NCBI RefSeq assembly: GCF_900070365.1
Contig: NZ_LN850107.1
Location: 2,790,001 to 2,854,000 of the forward strand
Length of the DNA stretch: 64,000 nt
Source: Alloactinosynnema sp. L-07
GTDB lineage: Bacteria > Actinomycetota > Actinomycetes > Mycobacteriales > Pseudonocardiaceae
Direction of reading: 5' to 3'
Positions 34,078 to 43,446 of this stretch are shown piece after piece (positions within the stretch are counted from its first letter, which is position 1; every line of letters begins with the position of its first letter). The position numbers and the translations under genes were made by a program. A model generated the notes under the pieces. That model ran no database searches and had not been told where the DNA came from. It saw nothing but the letters and a program-made list of their open reading frames with translations.

Positions 34078-34440
34078 GCGACGACACCTTCAAGCGGATC
34101 ACGAGCCCTGCCGCGGTCGGTTGTGCACTCACACTGTGCGACCTGAGCCTGATCCTCAACTGGCGGCCTGGGAGACCACAGCGTGGCTGCTCGATCAAGC
34201 CACACACGCGGCCGAACGGCAGATCACCGAGCTGTACACCAAGACAGCCGAACAACTCGGCGCCGATCAAGCACCGGTTCGGCTAGCGGCGCTCTACGCA
34301 CTGGAGCGGCTCGGACGGACCGCTGAGTCCCAACGCGAAACGGTGATCAGCCTCGTCTGCGTGTATCTCCGTATTCCCTATCCCCCACCGCCGGACGACT
34401 CGACTGACTACGCACCACCCGCGCAAGAACGAAAGCAGGG
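34074..34440 (+). pseudogene. truncated coupled gene joined to a pentapeptide-repeat protein remnant
   Basis: A GTG at 34074 overlaps the CFA stop and begins a sixth operon frame (MSDDTFKRITSPAAVG) that soon loses sense. From about 34157, in another frame, the sequence reads AAWETTAWLLDQATHAAERQ, then ITELYTKTAEQLGADQAPVR and LAALYALERLGRTAESQRET. That is the segment preceding the repeats in actinomycete pentapeptide-repeat proteins. No repeats follow. A deletion probably joined the two. Confidence 0.6.
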
Positions 34441-34787
34441 TGGCGAACTCCGCGTCGATGTTCCTGCCGTCGGGGGCGGGACCCGATTGGTCCGGCGACC
34501 CGGCCTGCTCCGGCGAGTCTGCCGAGTAGGCGGGTGTCGTCGTCGCTGACAAGGGTCCAGTCGTCGACGAAGAGGTGGTCGCAGCCGAGCAGCAGTTCCT
34601 CAGTGGCGTCGTCGAGGGAGACGATGTCGTCGTCGATCCGAATCGAATCCTCGATGATACGCACCCGTGCGCACCTGCTGATGATGTACCAGTGCGACGA
34701 GGGCAGCGCCCTTCGGAGATCTTCAACTTCGAACTTGCGCTGGTAGATGTGCGCCACGCAAACCTCGAACGTCATACACCCGGCCAT
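34347..34787 (-). CDS. hypothetical protein, about 146 aa, doubtful 3' end
   Basis: The best part reads MTFEVCVAHIYQRKFEVEDL (from ATG 34775), then SRCARVRIIEDSIRIDDDIV and LLLGCDHLFVDDWTLVSDDD, a plausible small acidic protein. An ATG at 34787 is also in frame. The last 40 residues lie opposite the pentapeptide remnant and are Arg-rich, so the 3' end may be a truncation artefact. No family is recognised. Confidence 0.35.
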   Translation of the reverse strand: MAGCMTFEVCVAHIYQRKFEVEDLRRALPSSHWYIISRCARVRIIEDSIRIDDDIVSLDDATEELLLGCDHLFVDDWTLVSDDDTRLLGRLAGAGRVAGPIGSRPRRQEHRRGVRHPAFVLARVVRSQSSRPAVGDREYGDTRRRG

Positions 34788-34985
34788 GCCGCACAGAGTA
34801 CGACCGCTGGCCACTGTCGATCACTCCGCCAGTTCGGCTACGGCGGATGATTTGGCTGTCAAAGTTGCAGAACTCGCCGCTACCGCCTGGCCACCTGCCC
34901 TTGCTCTGCGGCATCCAACCCAGTTTCGGGCTTAGAGATCAGTTCATGATGAGTCGGGGTGTGTCGGCTTTGTTGATGCAGTGGG

Positions 34986-35110
34986 ATGCTCCAAGATCGT
35001 CGGGTGCGTGACGAGGTCCTTGATGACGAGCTGTGGGTTCGGCTGGAGCAGCTAGTCCCCGCTCGTGCCAGACGGTTTCGGTATCTGCTTTACAGGGTGA
35101 TTGCCAGACG
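34986..35110 (+). pseudogene. IS5-family transposase N-terminal remnant
   Basis: The frame from ATG 34986 reads VRDEVLDDELWVRLEQLVPA followed by RARRFRY, the opening of IS5-type transposases (compare LVPDELWALAGPLVPP at 14892). The match ends within about 40 codons and no inverted repeats are visible, so only a scrap remains. It is a different lineage from the intact element at 14841. Confidence 0.5.
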
Positions 35111-35139
35111 TCGCACGACCACTGACAAGGAGCACCTGG

Positions 35140-37572
35140 CTAACGGCGCTTGCGTGACGAGCGCGTTCTCCGGCGGTGTGGAGGGAAGCCCTGGAGGGCT
35201 TCAGGACCCTTGAGCGGTATCCGAGAGCACAGCGCGTCCAAAACAGGATCGGGGCCGGGCGTGCGGTTGTCGTAGAAGGTGCTGATCAATCTCCCCTGGG
35301 AGTCGTAGAGGATGCCGAAGCCCCGGTCGAGTTGTAGTTGGTGCTTCTTGGCGGTCGTGTACTCGCGGAGACGCTGTTGCGACGCCTTCGTGGAGATGGC
35401 GGGCGCCGTGGTCATCAACACGAGCAGCACGCTGTCGCCGCGTCGCGTGCCCATGGGGATGGCTTGGCTGTGAGGTAGGCCGTCCGCCCTAGTCTGTGCT
35501 GCGAGGCGGGTGCCAGCGGTCGCGCAGTGGCGCTGAGCGCTCCCGTCGAGGTGCAGCAGGGTCGCGGTCATAGCGAGCCAGCCGGGGTCACGCCGTTCGG
35601 CGAGTTCGTCGATGAGGTTCAACATAGCGAGATTGGCCTTCATGCGGGGCTTGTCGATCGGTGTGGTGCGGATGCCAAGCTGGTGGAAGTACCAGGCATC
35701 CAGAGGGTCTGTGAGGCTGGTCAGCAGCTCCAAGCCCTGCTGACGGTGTCGGCGCCGATCTCTGGGGCGGGGTGCGCCGAGTTGGGGCAGCGCGTCGTGG
35801 ACTTCGTCCGGGTCGGGCTCGACGTAGAGCTGCGCGGCGAAGAAATGCAGGAAAAAGTCGAGTTCGTCGACGGCGTGGAACCGGCGAGTGGTGTCCGGTT
35901 CGGTGCGGCGGCGCAGGTAGAGCAGCAGTTCGGCGGGGCGGTCGATGAGTTCGCTGATGATGCGCAGGTCATGTAAGGAGACGGTCCAGGGCAGGTCGTC
36001 GGTGGTCATCAGGCCGCTGGTGACCAGTTCGCTGGTGATGGTGGCGATGCCGGACAGGTCTTCGAGGCTGACCGCGACGGTGTGGACTTCGCGGACGGTG
36101 GTGAGGTCGAGCCAGGTCTCGTCGCGCAGGCGCAGTCCTCGGTCGTGGAGGATGCGGCGGCGGAGGCGGTCGCCCTGGTCGGCGGCATCGGTGATGATGC
36201 GGCGCAGATCTTGGCGCAGTCGAAGTGGATCTCCGGTGCGTGAGCGCGGCCTTAGGGCTACGGCCTTGGCCTCGATGATGATTGCGACGTCGTCGAGCAG
36301 CAGCAGGCCGTCCCCCTCGACGAGCTTGGTGTAGGAGGCGGGGTGCCTCTCGGTGTCCCGTGCGGGGACGAAGTACTCGAACCCGAGGTGTTGTGCGCAG
36401 CCGGGCAGGTGAACGGTGACCAAGCGGGCCGCCTCTGCTTCCAAATGGGCGCCGCGGTGTTTGCTGTAGGTGTTCCACGCGTCGGTGTCATGACGCAGCG
36501 CGTCTTCGGCGCGTTCGCGGATCGCCGGAACCAGCAGCGCGTGGTGCACCACGGTGTACTCGCCTTCGAGGGTGGCGAGGACCGGGCGGGTGCGGAAAGG
36601 CGATTTGCCCCCGAAGAACTCAAGGACCGCTTCGACGGGTGGGCGAACGCTCATCGGGGTCGAGAACAGGTCCAATACGGTGGCGATCGTCCGGACATCG
36701 AGGTCGACTGCGGCGGCGAGCGTCTCCAGGGTGTGCATCGCGTTCGCCCCAGGGCCCACGGCGAGGCGACCGAGCAACTGCCGTGCCTGTTCGAGGTCGG
36801 AGGCGCTCAGGTCGGTGACCCTACTGTCCGCCAGACCGGCCAGCCTCTCCAACGCATCGAGGTTGTCCGTCCAGTTCTCGGCGGTGAGCCGCTGCAACAC
36901 CGCGAAAACCGTCCGGATTTCGCTCACGGTGCAGCCCAGGACTGAGCGGCACGCCGCTTCCACCGCAGGTTCGTCAAACAGAGCGGTGAGCGTGTCCTCC
37001 ACCATGTGAAGGTAGGAGGAGTTACGCACCGCCACCTCGCGCAACCGCGTCCCGAAACTGATCCGGTGCAACGGTTCGTCGCGATCGACGCTGAACATGT
37101 TCAGCACCTGGCCAGCATCCATCAAGTTTTGGAGGTGCACCTGCAGCGCACCGATGGCCTCGCTGGGGTTTGGCTCGACACCGCCCGGCGACGTGGTGCC
37201 CGGCCGGGCACCACGCGAGGCGAGGATGAGCGCTGTCAACTCGATCATCGCCACGGTGGCGCCGTGCTCGCTTTCCCTGTACGTCTCGGGATCGACCAAG
37301 GAGGTCCGAAGCTTGACGGCCTCCAACACGTCGAAGGCGTCGACGTGGGCCACTGCGGCGGCGATCTTCTCGACCGCGTCGTCGAGGCGTTGCCGAGCCA
37401 GCTGGACAACGGCCGCCGGGTCACCGGACAGCGCTAGGTACGAGTCCAACCGGACCGCACTGTCCAGCAGCACGCTCGTCGAAGGGAACTGATCAACGCT
37501 CGCGTGAACCCTCCGTGTCGCGCGCTCTCGCTTCTTGCGCTTCGCGGTCCGCTTCCGCTGCTGCTTGGACAT
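35140..37572 (-). CDS. large protein with PD-(D/E)XK-nuclease-like core, 810 aa
   Basis: I chose ATG 37572, which gives a very basic N-terminus (MSKQQRKRTAKRKKRERATR). The first 330 residues are helical and unassigned. Residues about 375-440 fit a PD-(D/E)XK fold: a Glu-bearing helix (HLEAEAARLV), then VEGDGLLLLDDVAIIIEAKA with Asp421 and the Glu434-x-Lys436 signature. The remaining 370 residues are unassigned (LLLYLRRRTEPDTTRRFHAV, LLVLMTTAPAISTKASQQRL). It might be a nuclease of a defence or repair system. It stands alone between transposon scraps, so transfer is likely. The active-site reading is by eye. Confidence 0.65.
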   Translation of the reverse strand: MSKQQRKRTAKRKKRERATRRVHASVDQFPSTSVLLDSAVRLDSYLALSGDPAAVVQLARQRLDDAVEKIAAAVAHVDAFDVLEAVKLRTSLVDPETYRESEHGATVAMIELTALILASRGARPGTTSPGGVEPNPSEAIGALQVHLQNLMDAGQVLNMFSVDRDEPLHRISFGTRLREVAVRNSSYLHMVEDTLTALFDEPAVEAACRSVLGCTVSEIRTVFAVLQRLTAENWTDNLDALERLAGLADSRVTDLSASDLEQARQLLGRLAVGPGANAMHTLETLAAAVDLDVRTIATVLDLFSTPMSVRPPVEAVLEFFGGKSPFRTRPVLATLEGEYTVVHHALLVPAIRERAEDALRHDTDAWNTYSKHRGAHLEAEAARLVTVHLPGCAQHLGFEYFVPARDTERHPASYTKLVEGDGLLLLDDVAIIIEAKAVALRPRSRTGDPLRLRQDLRRIITDAADQGDRLRRRILHDRGLRLRDETWLDLTTVREVHTVAVSLEDLSGIATITSELVTSGLMTTDDLPWTVSLHDLRIISELIDRPAELLLYLRRRTEPDTTRRFHAVDELDFFLHFFAAQLYVEPDPDEVHDALPQLGAPRPRDRRRHRQQGLELLTSLTDPLDAWYFHQLGIRTTPIDKPRMKANLAMLNLIDELAERRDPGWLAMTATLLHLDGSAQRHCATAGTRLAAQTRADGLPHSQAIPMGTRRGDSVLLVLMTTAPAISTKASQQRLREYTTAKKHQLQLDRGFGILYDSQGRLISTFYDNRTPGPDPVLDALCSRIPLKGPEALQGFPPHRRRTRSSRKRR

Positions 37573-37778
37573 GGCGGCCACCGTACAGACCAGCACCGAC
37601 AAAGTCCGGACTGGTCGACTGGCGGTGAGCATGTTGCGGTGAGGCGTCGTTTCCCGAGGCTTGAGCGAGTGATGTTGATTGTGCCAAGTGGCGATTTCGC
37701 TGCGGCTCCGGTTCAATTTTGCGCGATAGGAGTGGCGTGCCGGAACTGACCTTGGTTGTCGGACGTTCGGCCCCATGA

Positions 37779-37985
37779 TCAAGAGAATGCCTCAGAGGCC
37801 AAGTTCGGGTTTGCGACGATCGTATCGCTGATGCCCAGAACCAGCAACGGGGAGAGGATGCCTCCCTGCGGAGTGCCGGTCTCGGTGTTCCTGAACTGCC
37901 GGTCCTGACTCAGGATGCCCGCTTTCAGGAACGCCTTCACCAGGCCCAGCACGCGTTTGTGAGGTGCCTGAAGGTTCTCGGACAG
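37779..37985 (-). pseudogene. group II intron reverse transcriptase fragment
   Basis: The reverse strand reads RVLGLVKAFLKAGILSQDRQ, then NTETGTPQGGILSPLLV. PQGGILSPLL is the highly conserved block of group II intron maturases. Only about 60 residues remain: the sequence diverges after PLL, and the other side is cut by the IS3 element at 37986. No intron ends are visible. Confidence 0.75.
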
Positions 37986-39122
37986 TGACCCAAAGTAGAA
38001 TTGGGTGACACTGGACGGAGTTGTTGTGGCACAGAACAAGAGGGCTTTCAGTCCCGAGTTTCGCGAGGCGGCGGTCCGGGAAGTGGTCGATAAGTCGCGC
38101 CCGGTCCCGGACGTGGCCCGTGCTTGCGGCGTGACGGGGCAGACGATTCGGAACTGGATCCGCGAGTTCCGCGCCGAGCGTGATGTGGCCGATTCCGCCG
38201 ATTCGGAGTTGAGTATCGGCGAGCGGGCGCGTGTGAAGGAGCTGGAGCGGCGGGTCCGGGAACTCGAAGAGGAGAACGAGTTCCTGGGAAAATCGGTTGC
38301 CTTCTTCGCGAAGAAACACCGGTGAGGGCGAAGTACGCGTTCATCCGTTCCGAAGAAGGCAATCATTCGGTGGTGTCCATGTGCCGATGGGCGAAAGTCT
38401 CGCGATCGGGTTATTACGCATGGCGGGATCGGGAACCGTCGGCCAGCGCGCAGCGCCGTGACGCCCTCGAAGCCGAGATCCGGTTCTGTTTCGAGCATTC
38501 CGACGGCACATACGGCTACCGCCGTGTCCACGCCCAGCTGGGGCTCTGGGGCACGGTCGTGGACCCCGGGACGGTCCGCACGATCATGCGCGAGCTGGAC
38601 CTGGTCGCCTGCCAACCGCGCCCCTGGCGACCGGTCACCACGATCGCAGGCGATGCCGCCGACCTGCCCGATCTGGTGCGCCGCGACTTCACCGCGCAGG
38701 CCCCGGCACTGAAATTGGTCGGTGACGTCACCTACATCCGTACCTGGGAAGGATGGCTGTATCTGGCGACAGTCCTCGACTGCTTCTCGAAGAAAGTCGT
38801 CGGATACGCCATGGCCGATCACCAACGCGCCGACTTGGTCGCCGACGCGCTGCGCATGGCGGCGGCCACTATCCCGTTCCGACCACAGGAGACGATCTTT
38901 CACAGCGACCGAGGCTCGCAGTATCTGTCGCGCGAATTCACCGCCGTCGCGAACAAATTGGGTGTCGTTCGCTCCGTTGGCCGCACCGGCGTGTGCTTCG
39001 ACAACGCCTGGGCCGAATCATTCAACGGCACCTTGAAGAACGAACGCGTCAACCGAACCGAATACCCCACACGCGAACACGCCCGACAAGACATCGTCAG
39101 CTACATCGAACTACGATACAAC
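37986..39122 (+). mobile_element. IS3-family element, right end missing
   Basis: The left end is marked by the TG at 37986 and a short hairpin (ACCCAA-N7-TTGGGT at 37988-38006). Two coupled frames encode OrfA and OrfB. The OrfB sequence stops matching IS3 transposase after YIELRYNQ (about 39122), just before the usual HSALGY-type ending, and passes directly into EccC coding sequence. The right inverted repeat is absent, so a deletion from within the element is the simplest explanation. Confidence 0.8.
38026..38325 (+). CDS. IS3 transposase OrfA
   Basis: GTG 38026 has GGAG 6 bases upstream. The 99-residue product has the HTH of IS3 OrfA (KRAFSPEFREAAVREVVDK, then VARACGVTGQTIRNWIREF) and a leucine-rich coiled coil (ELERRVRELEEENEFLGKSV) for multimerisation. 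The stop overlaps OrfB (GTGA). Confidence 0.9.
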   Translation: MAQNKRAFSPEFREAAVREVVDKSRPVPDVARACGVTGQTIRNWIREFRAERDVADSADSELSIGERARVKELERRVRELEEENEFLGKSVAFFAKKHR

Positions 39123-41435
39123 CAGCACGGCCCGCACGGTCTGGTCGTGGGCGCCTCCGGCTCGGGCAAGAGCGAGTTCCTCATCACGCTGCTCGCGGGT
39201 CTCGCCGCGGCGAACTCCCCGGAGCTGTTGAACTTCCTGTTCGTCGACTACAAGGGCAGCGCGACGTTCAAGGACCTGCGCGCACTGCCGCACGTCGTCG
39301 GGGAGGTCTCGAACCTCAGCAGCTCCCCGGCCAGGGTGATCGGCTCGCTCGACGCGGAGCTGACCCGCCGCGAGCGGCTGTTCGCCCGCGCGGGGGCGGC
39401 CAGCCTCTCGGAGTACCGGCTTCGCGCGGCGGCGGATCCCACGCTGCCCGGGTTGGCCAGGCTCGTCGTCGTGGTCGAGGAGTTCGCCGAACTCACCAGC
39501 CGCAACGAGAAAGCCGTCGAGCAGGTCGTCAGCATCACCCGCAAGGGCCGGTCCAGCGGGGTGCACCTGATCCTCGCGACGCAGAGCGCCCGCGACATCA
39601 GCGATGCCATCGCCAACAACTGCCAGCTGCGGGTCTGCCTGCGGGTGGAGACCGCGGCCGACAGCGAACGGGTGATCAAGCGGCCGGACGCCGCATCGAT
39701 CCCGGCCGAGCACCCGGGCCGGGCCTACGTGCTGCGCGCCGGGGAGCTGCGCCAGGTCCAGCCCGCGTGGTCGGCGGCGCCGTCGGGTGGGTCGTCCGCG
39801 CTGCCCGCGCGGGTGGTCCCGCTGCGGTGGGACGATCGAGGCCTGCCCGCGGCGGAATCCGTCGGGAACAAGGGCTTGCGCACCGACCTGCACGACCTCA
39901 TCGCCGCCATCACCGCGGCAGCCTCCGGCAGCGGACTCGGGCCCGTGCACCGGCCGTGGCTGGACCCACTGCCCGACGTGGTGACCCTCGGGGAGCTGAC
40001 CTTCGACCGGCACCGGATCCCGCTCGGCCGCCGCGACGAGCCGATGGCCCAGCGGCAGGACCAGTTCACCCTCCCGCTGGGGATCGGGAACCTGCTGATC
40101 GCGGGTGGTGCGCAGACTGGCCGCACCACCGCGCTACGAGCGATCGCCACTGGGCTCGCGCGCGCCAATTCACCGCGTGAGGCGCAGTTCCACGTCATCG
40201 ACGGCGCTGGGGCACTGTCCGATCTCGGCGGGTTCCCGCACTGCGGCACCGCAGTGCGGGCCGACGAGGCGTGGCGGGTCGACCGGTTGCTCGACCGGCT
40301 TGCCGTGACCGTCCGCCAGCGGCTGGACCTGCTCGCCCAGCGCGGTGTCGCGACGCTGGACGAACTCTGGGCGGCCGACCCCGCCGCCGCGCCGCCCCAC
40401 CTTGTGCTGCTGATCGACGGCACCGACATCTTCGGCGACGGGGAGCCGCGCCAGGAGCGGTTCCGGATGCTGGTGGAGGACGGGCAGCGCGTCGGACTCA
40501 CCGCCTGCGTCACCGCACGCGAGACAGCCGTCAACCATCGACTCGTCAGGGCATTCGAGCACCGGCTCTGCCTGCGGATGCCCGACAACAACCGCGTCGA
40601 CGCGCTCGGTCTGCCGAGGCGGTCCGATGTCACGGCGCTGCCGCCGGGACGGGCGCTGTGGAGTGCCGACGGCACCGAGGTCCAGCTCCCGGTGGTGGGC
40701 GCCGACGTGTCCGGCCGCGGCCAGCGGGCCGCGGTGCTGGCGGCGATGGCCGAGGCGCGACCGCGGTGGGCGAACGAGGAGCCCGCCGCGCTGCGGATCG
40801 ATCCGCTGCCGCGCTCGGTCGGCTATTCCGACGCGGCTGCCCTGCCGGGCAAGCCGGTCGAAGGGGCGGTCCTGTTCGGTGTCGCGGGCGACGAGCTGTC
40901 CGCCCACTGGGTCGACCCGGCTGTCGCGGGTCGCGTGCTGACCGTCGCCGGACCGCGTCGCTCCGGACGCAGCGTCGCCGCGTGTTCGATGGCGATCTCG
41001 CTGTGCCGTCAGGGAAAGCGCGTGGTTCTGCTGCGTTCGCGGGTGGTCGACGCCCACGCGCATGCGCTCGGTGAGGGAGTCGACGTGGTGCAGGCGGACC
41101 AGCTCGGCGCCCTGCTGAGCGCCGGGGTCGACGCCGTGGTCGTCGACGACGCCGAGATCACCAAGGTCGCCGACGCCGACGTGTCCACCTTGACCGGCCC
41201 AGGCGGGCCGCTGCTCATCGGCGTGATCGAGCTGGAGACGTTCGTGAAGTTCTCGGCGCCGCCGCTCATCCGGGCGTTCACTGGCTCGGCTGCGGGCATC
41301 GTGCTCTCCCCTGGCCGGGCGGCGTACCTGGGCTTCCAATTCAGCCGCGACGAGGCGTTCGCGGGGCCGCCGGGGCGGGGCTACTTCATCGCGGACGGGG
41401 ATCGCGTGCTGGGTCAGGTGCCATTGCCGGAGTGA
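38322..41435 (+). CDS. chimeric ORF: IS3 OrfB transposase fused to EccC/FtsK ATPase domains
   Basis: One uninterrupted 1037-codon frame joins two unrelated proteins. Residues 1-267 are IS3 OrfB, with the rve DDE core (LVGDVTYIRTWEGWLYLATV; FHSDRGSQYLSREF; NAWAESFNGTLKNE). From about residue 268 the sequence is an ESX EccC protein: GPHGLVVGASGSGKSEFLIT (Walker A 1), VVVVEEFAELTSRNEKAVEQ (Walker B 1), LIAGGAQTGRTTALRAIATG (ATPase 2) and VAGPRRSGRSVAACSMAIS (ATPase 3). The EccC membrane anchor and N-terminal part are missing. In frame by chance or selection, the fusion is unlikely to work as a secretion motor. Confidence 0.9.
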   Translation: MRAKYAFIRSEEGNHSVVSMCRWAKVSRSGYYAWRDREPSASAQRRDALEAEIRFCFEHSDGTYGYRRVHAQLGLWGTVVDPGTVRTIMRELDLVACQPRPWRPVTTIAGDAADLPDLVRRDFTAQAPALKLVGDVTYIRTWEGWLYLATVLDCFSKKVVGYAMADHQRADLVADALRMAAATIPFRPQETIFHSDRGSQYLSREFTAVANKLGVVRSVGRTGVCFDNAWAESFNGTLKNERVNRTEYPTREHARQDIVSYIELRYNQHGPHGLVVGASGSGKSEFLITLLAGLAAANSPELLNFLFVDYKGSATFKDLRALPHVVGEVSNLSSSPARVIGSLDAELTRRERLFARAGAASLSEYRLRAAADPTLPGLARLVVVVEEFAELTSRNEKAVEQVVSITRKGRSSGVHLILATQSARDISDAIANNCQLRVCLRVETAADSERVIKRPDAASIPAEHPGRAYVLRAGELRQVQPAWSAAPSGGSSALPARVVPLRWDDRGLPAAESVGNKGLRTDLHDLIAAITAAASGSGLGPVHRPWLDPLPDVVTLGELTFDRHRIPLGRRDEPMAQRQDQFTLPLGIGNLLIAGGAQTGRTTALRAIATGLARANSPREAQFHVIDGAGALSDLGGFPHCGTAVRADEAWRVDRLLDRLAVTVRQRLDLLAQRGVATLDELWAADPAAAPPHLVLLIDGTDIFGDGEPRQERFRMLVEDGQRVGLTACVTARETAVNHRLVRAFEHRLCLRMPDNNRVDALGLPRRSDVTALPPGRALWSADGTEVQLPVVGADVSGRGQRAAVLAAMAEARPRWANEEPAALRIDPLPRSVGYSDAAALPGKPVEGAVLFGVAGDELSAHWVDPAVAGRVLTVAGPRRSGRSVAACSMAISLCRQGKRVVLLRSRVVDAHAHALGEGVDVVQADQLGALLSAGVDAVVVDDAEITKVADADVSTLTGPGGPLLIGVIELETFVKFSAPPLIRAFTGSAAGIVLSPGRAAYLGFQFSRDEAFAGPPGRGYFIADGDRVLGQVPLPE

Positions 41436-42028
41436 TCGAGCGGTGTCACCGTGAGGGTGTCGGCGATGGCGCGGAACACCGCGTCGAACTCGTCGGCCAG
41501 GTCGAGGTTCGGCGTGAGGAACGACAGCACGGCCGCCTTGCCCGATCCGTCGATCTGGAGAAAGTACTGGCGCTGCGCCGCGGGGATCCGCACTGTCCAC
41601 TCTGGATGGCTCAGTACGACCTGCTCGGCGGCGAGGACGGCGGGCCCCGCCGGGAGGTCGACGCCGACGATGGTCGATCCGGCGCCCGCGCGCTTGGCCA
41701 GGCCGCGGCGGATCTCGGCGAGGCAGGACACCGGCGGGGTCATCGCGAGGACGACATTGGCGGTCAGCACGAGCGGTTGTTCGTTGTCATCGCCCACGAT
41801 CGCCTCGGCGTAGCAGCCCGCCAACAGCACCTCGGCGACCGCCGACAGCCTGCGCAACTCGGCGGTCATCGGCGCCGCTGCCTGGTCGAGTACCGAGAGG
41901 TCGACCTGGTCGCCCCACTGGGCGATCGCGCCGCGCCGCACCTCGGCGGTGAGGTCCTCGGCGCGGGGATCGATGTCGAGCCAGCCGCTCGGCAGCCGGA
42001 CCGTCACCGTTGCATTGGCAGCGCTCAC
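41414..42028 (-). CDS. ESX-associated protein, 204 aa
   Basis: GTG 42028 overlaps the stop of the upstream gene (GTGA). The product begins VTVRLPSGWLDIDPRAEDL and contains MTPPVSCLAEIRRGLAKRAG and YFLQIDGSGKAAVLSFLTPN. It is a soluble alpha/beta protein without signal peptide and resembles small proteins encoded beside type VII secretion genes; the family is not certain. Its 3' end overlaps the EccC chimera by 22 bases. Confidence 0.6.
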   Translation of the reverse strand: MSAANATVTVRLPSGWLDIDPRAEDLTAEVRRGAIAQWGDQVDLSVLDQAAAPMTAELRRLSAVAEVLLAGCYAEAIVGDDNEQPLVLTANVVLAMTPPVSCLAEIRRGLAKRAGAGSTIVGVDLPAGPAVLAAEQVVLSHPEWTVRIPAAQRQYFLQIDGSGKAAVLSFLTPNLDLADEFDAVFRAIADTLTVTPLDHSGNGT

Positions 42029-43446
42029 TTGACGTCTCCCACGGCGTCGACGACTCCCTCGCCGACCGCGCTTTTGATGTCGTCCACTATCTCGTCGCGG
42101 GTTCGTTGCGGGTCGTCGGGTTCGGGCTCGCCGAACAGCTCGACGGGCGCCTTGACGCCTTCGACCAGATCGTTCCCGAGACCTATGGCCTCGACGCCGG
42201 TCCGCACATCGTGGATGACTTCGCCGTACTTCCCGGGGGACTTGGGCGCCGCTGTCACCGTCTCCCACAGGAACCGCCGCGCGACGCCGTCCAGGTGTGT
42301 GTTGTTCGAATACGACAGAGACCGCTTGACGTCGCCGAGCAGATGGCGCGCCGGGTCGATCCCGCTCGCGCTGAGCGGGCCCTTGCCGCGGAACAGGCCC
42401 GCCGACAGCACGGACGCGCCGAGGTCGACCGTCGCGCCGAGGAGCTTGTCCGCCTTCGTGGGGTCGAACGCCGTTTGCAGCATCCGGCCGTTCAGGACGG
42501 CGGACTTCAGGGCGAGGCCACCGAGGGTCAGACCGGTGTTGAGTGCCTTCCCGAGCGTCAGCCCGGCGACGAAACCCGCCGGGCCGCCGCCGATCGCGCC
42601 GCCGACGGCGCACACCACCAGGACGACCGGGGCCATCGCCATCATCACGTCGCCCACAACGGTGAGCCCGTCGAGGAAGTCGTCGAACTCCTTCGAGGTG
42701 GCGATCTCCTTGACCGTGTCCCGGCCCTTTTCGAGCAGGTTGCGCGGCTGGATACCCGCGTCGGCGGCCTCCCGCACCGCGTGTGCCGCGGCGTTCGCCG
42801 CGCCTTCCCGCAGTTCCCTGGCCTGCACGGCGAGCTTGCGCGCGGCCAGCAGCCTGCCTTCTGCGGCCATCGCGGCGCCGTGCGCCACCTCGGCCCGGTG
42901 GTCGGCGTCGTGCTGCGCGGCTCTGGCCTGGCGTGCCTGCTGGTCACTGAGTTGCGCCGTCCGGCGCAGCGTGCTCGCGGACACCACGTCCCCGGCCAAC
43001 TCGGCGGGTGGGATCGCGAGTTCGGCGAGCAGCTTGCGCCCATCGGCCGCGTTCGCGGCGGTCCAGTGCTGGGTCGACTCGCCCTTGGCACGGTCGTGCC
43101 GCCCTTGCGCGTCGTCGCGCTCGCTGATCGCGTCCGCGGCGGAGCGTCCCGCGCGGCCGCCGATCTCCTTGGCGTCGGCGAGCCTGCCCGCGTAGGTCGA
43201 CAGCGCGAATCCGGCGTCGTGATAGGAGACCTGCAGCTTGGTGAGGTCCGAGCAGAGCTGTTCGAGGGTCTGCCGGAACGCGATCGCCGTCGCCCCGTCC
43301 CAGACGGACTCGACCGCGCCGCCCGCGATCCGGTGCAGTGTCTGGTTGGCCTCGTCGGCGTTCTCCGCGATCGTCCCGAACAGCACGGCGACGCGCCGGA
43401 CCTCATCGGGGTCGCCAGGGGCGGGATCGTAGCCCAGTGCGGTCAC
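42025..43446 (-). CDS. WXG-domain type VII secretion substrate-like protein, 473 aa
   Basis: ATG 43446 overlaps the previous stop. The N-terminal 110 residues form a WXG-type helical hairpin (AGGAVESVWDGATAIAFRQT, with Trp-x-Gly). A long helical, Ala-rich middle follows (about 120-250), then a hydrophobic segment (VVGDVMMAMAPVVLVVCAVG, GAIGGGPAGFVAGLTLGKAL). The C-terminal 150 residues are variable. The layout matches long WXG proteins secreted by ESX systems, some of which are toxins. No toxin motif was recognised. Confidence 0.75.
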   Translation of the reverse strand: MTALGYDPAPGDPDEVRRVAVLFGTIAENADEANQTLHRIAGGAVESVWDGATAIAFRQTLEQLCSDLTKLQVSYHDAGFALSTYAGRLADAKEIGGRAGRSAADAISERDDAQGRHDRAKGESTQHWTAANAADGRKLLAELAIPPAELAGDVVSASTLRRTAQLSDQQARQARAAQHDADHRAEVAHGAAMAAEGRLLAARKLAVQARELREGAANAAAHAVREAADAGIQPRNLLEKGRDTVKEIATSKEFDDFLDGLTVVGDVMMAMAPVVLVVCAVGGAIGGGPAGFVAGLTLGKALNTGLTLGGLALKSAVLNGRMLQTAFDPTKADKLLGATVDLGASVLSAGLFRGKGPLSASGIDPARHLLGDVKRSLSYSNNTHLDGVARRFLWETVTAAPKSPGKYGEVIHDVRTGVEAIGLGNDLVEGVKAPVELFGEPEPDDPQRTRDEIVDDIKSAVGEGVVDAVGDVK

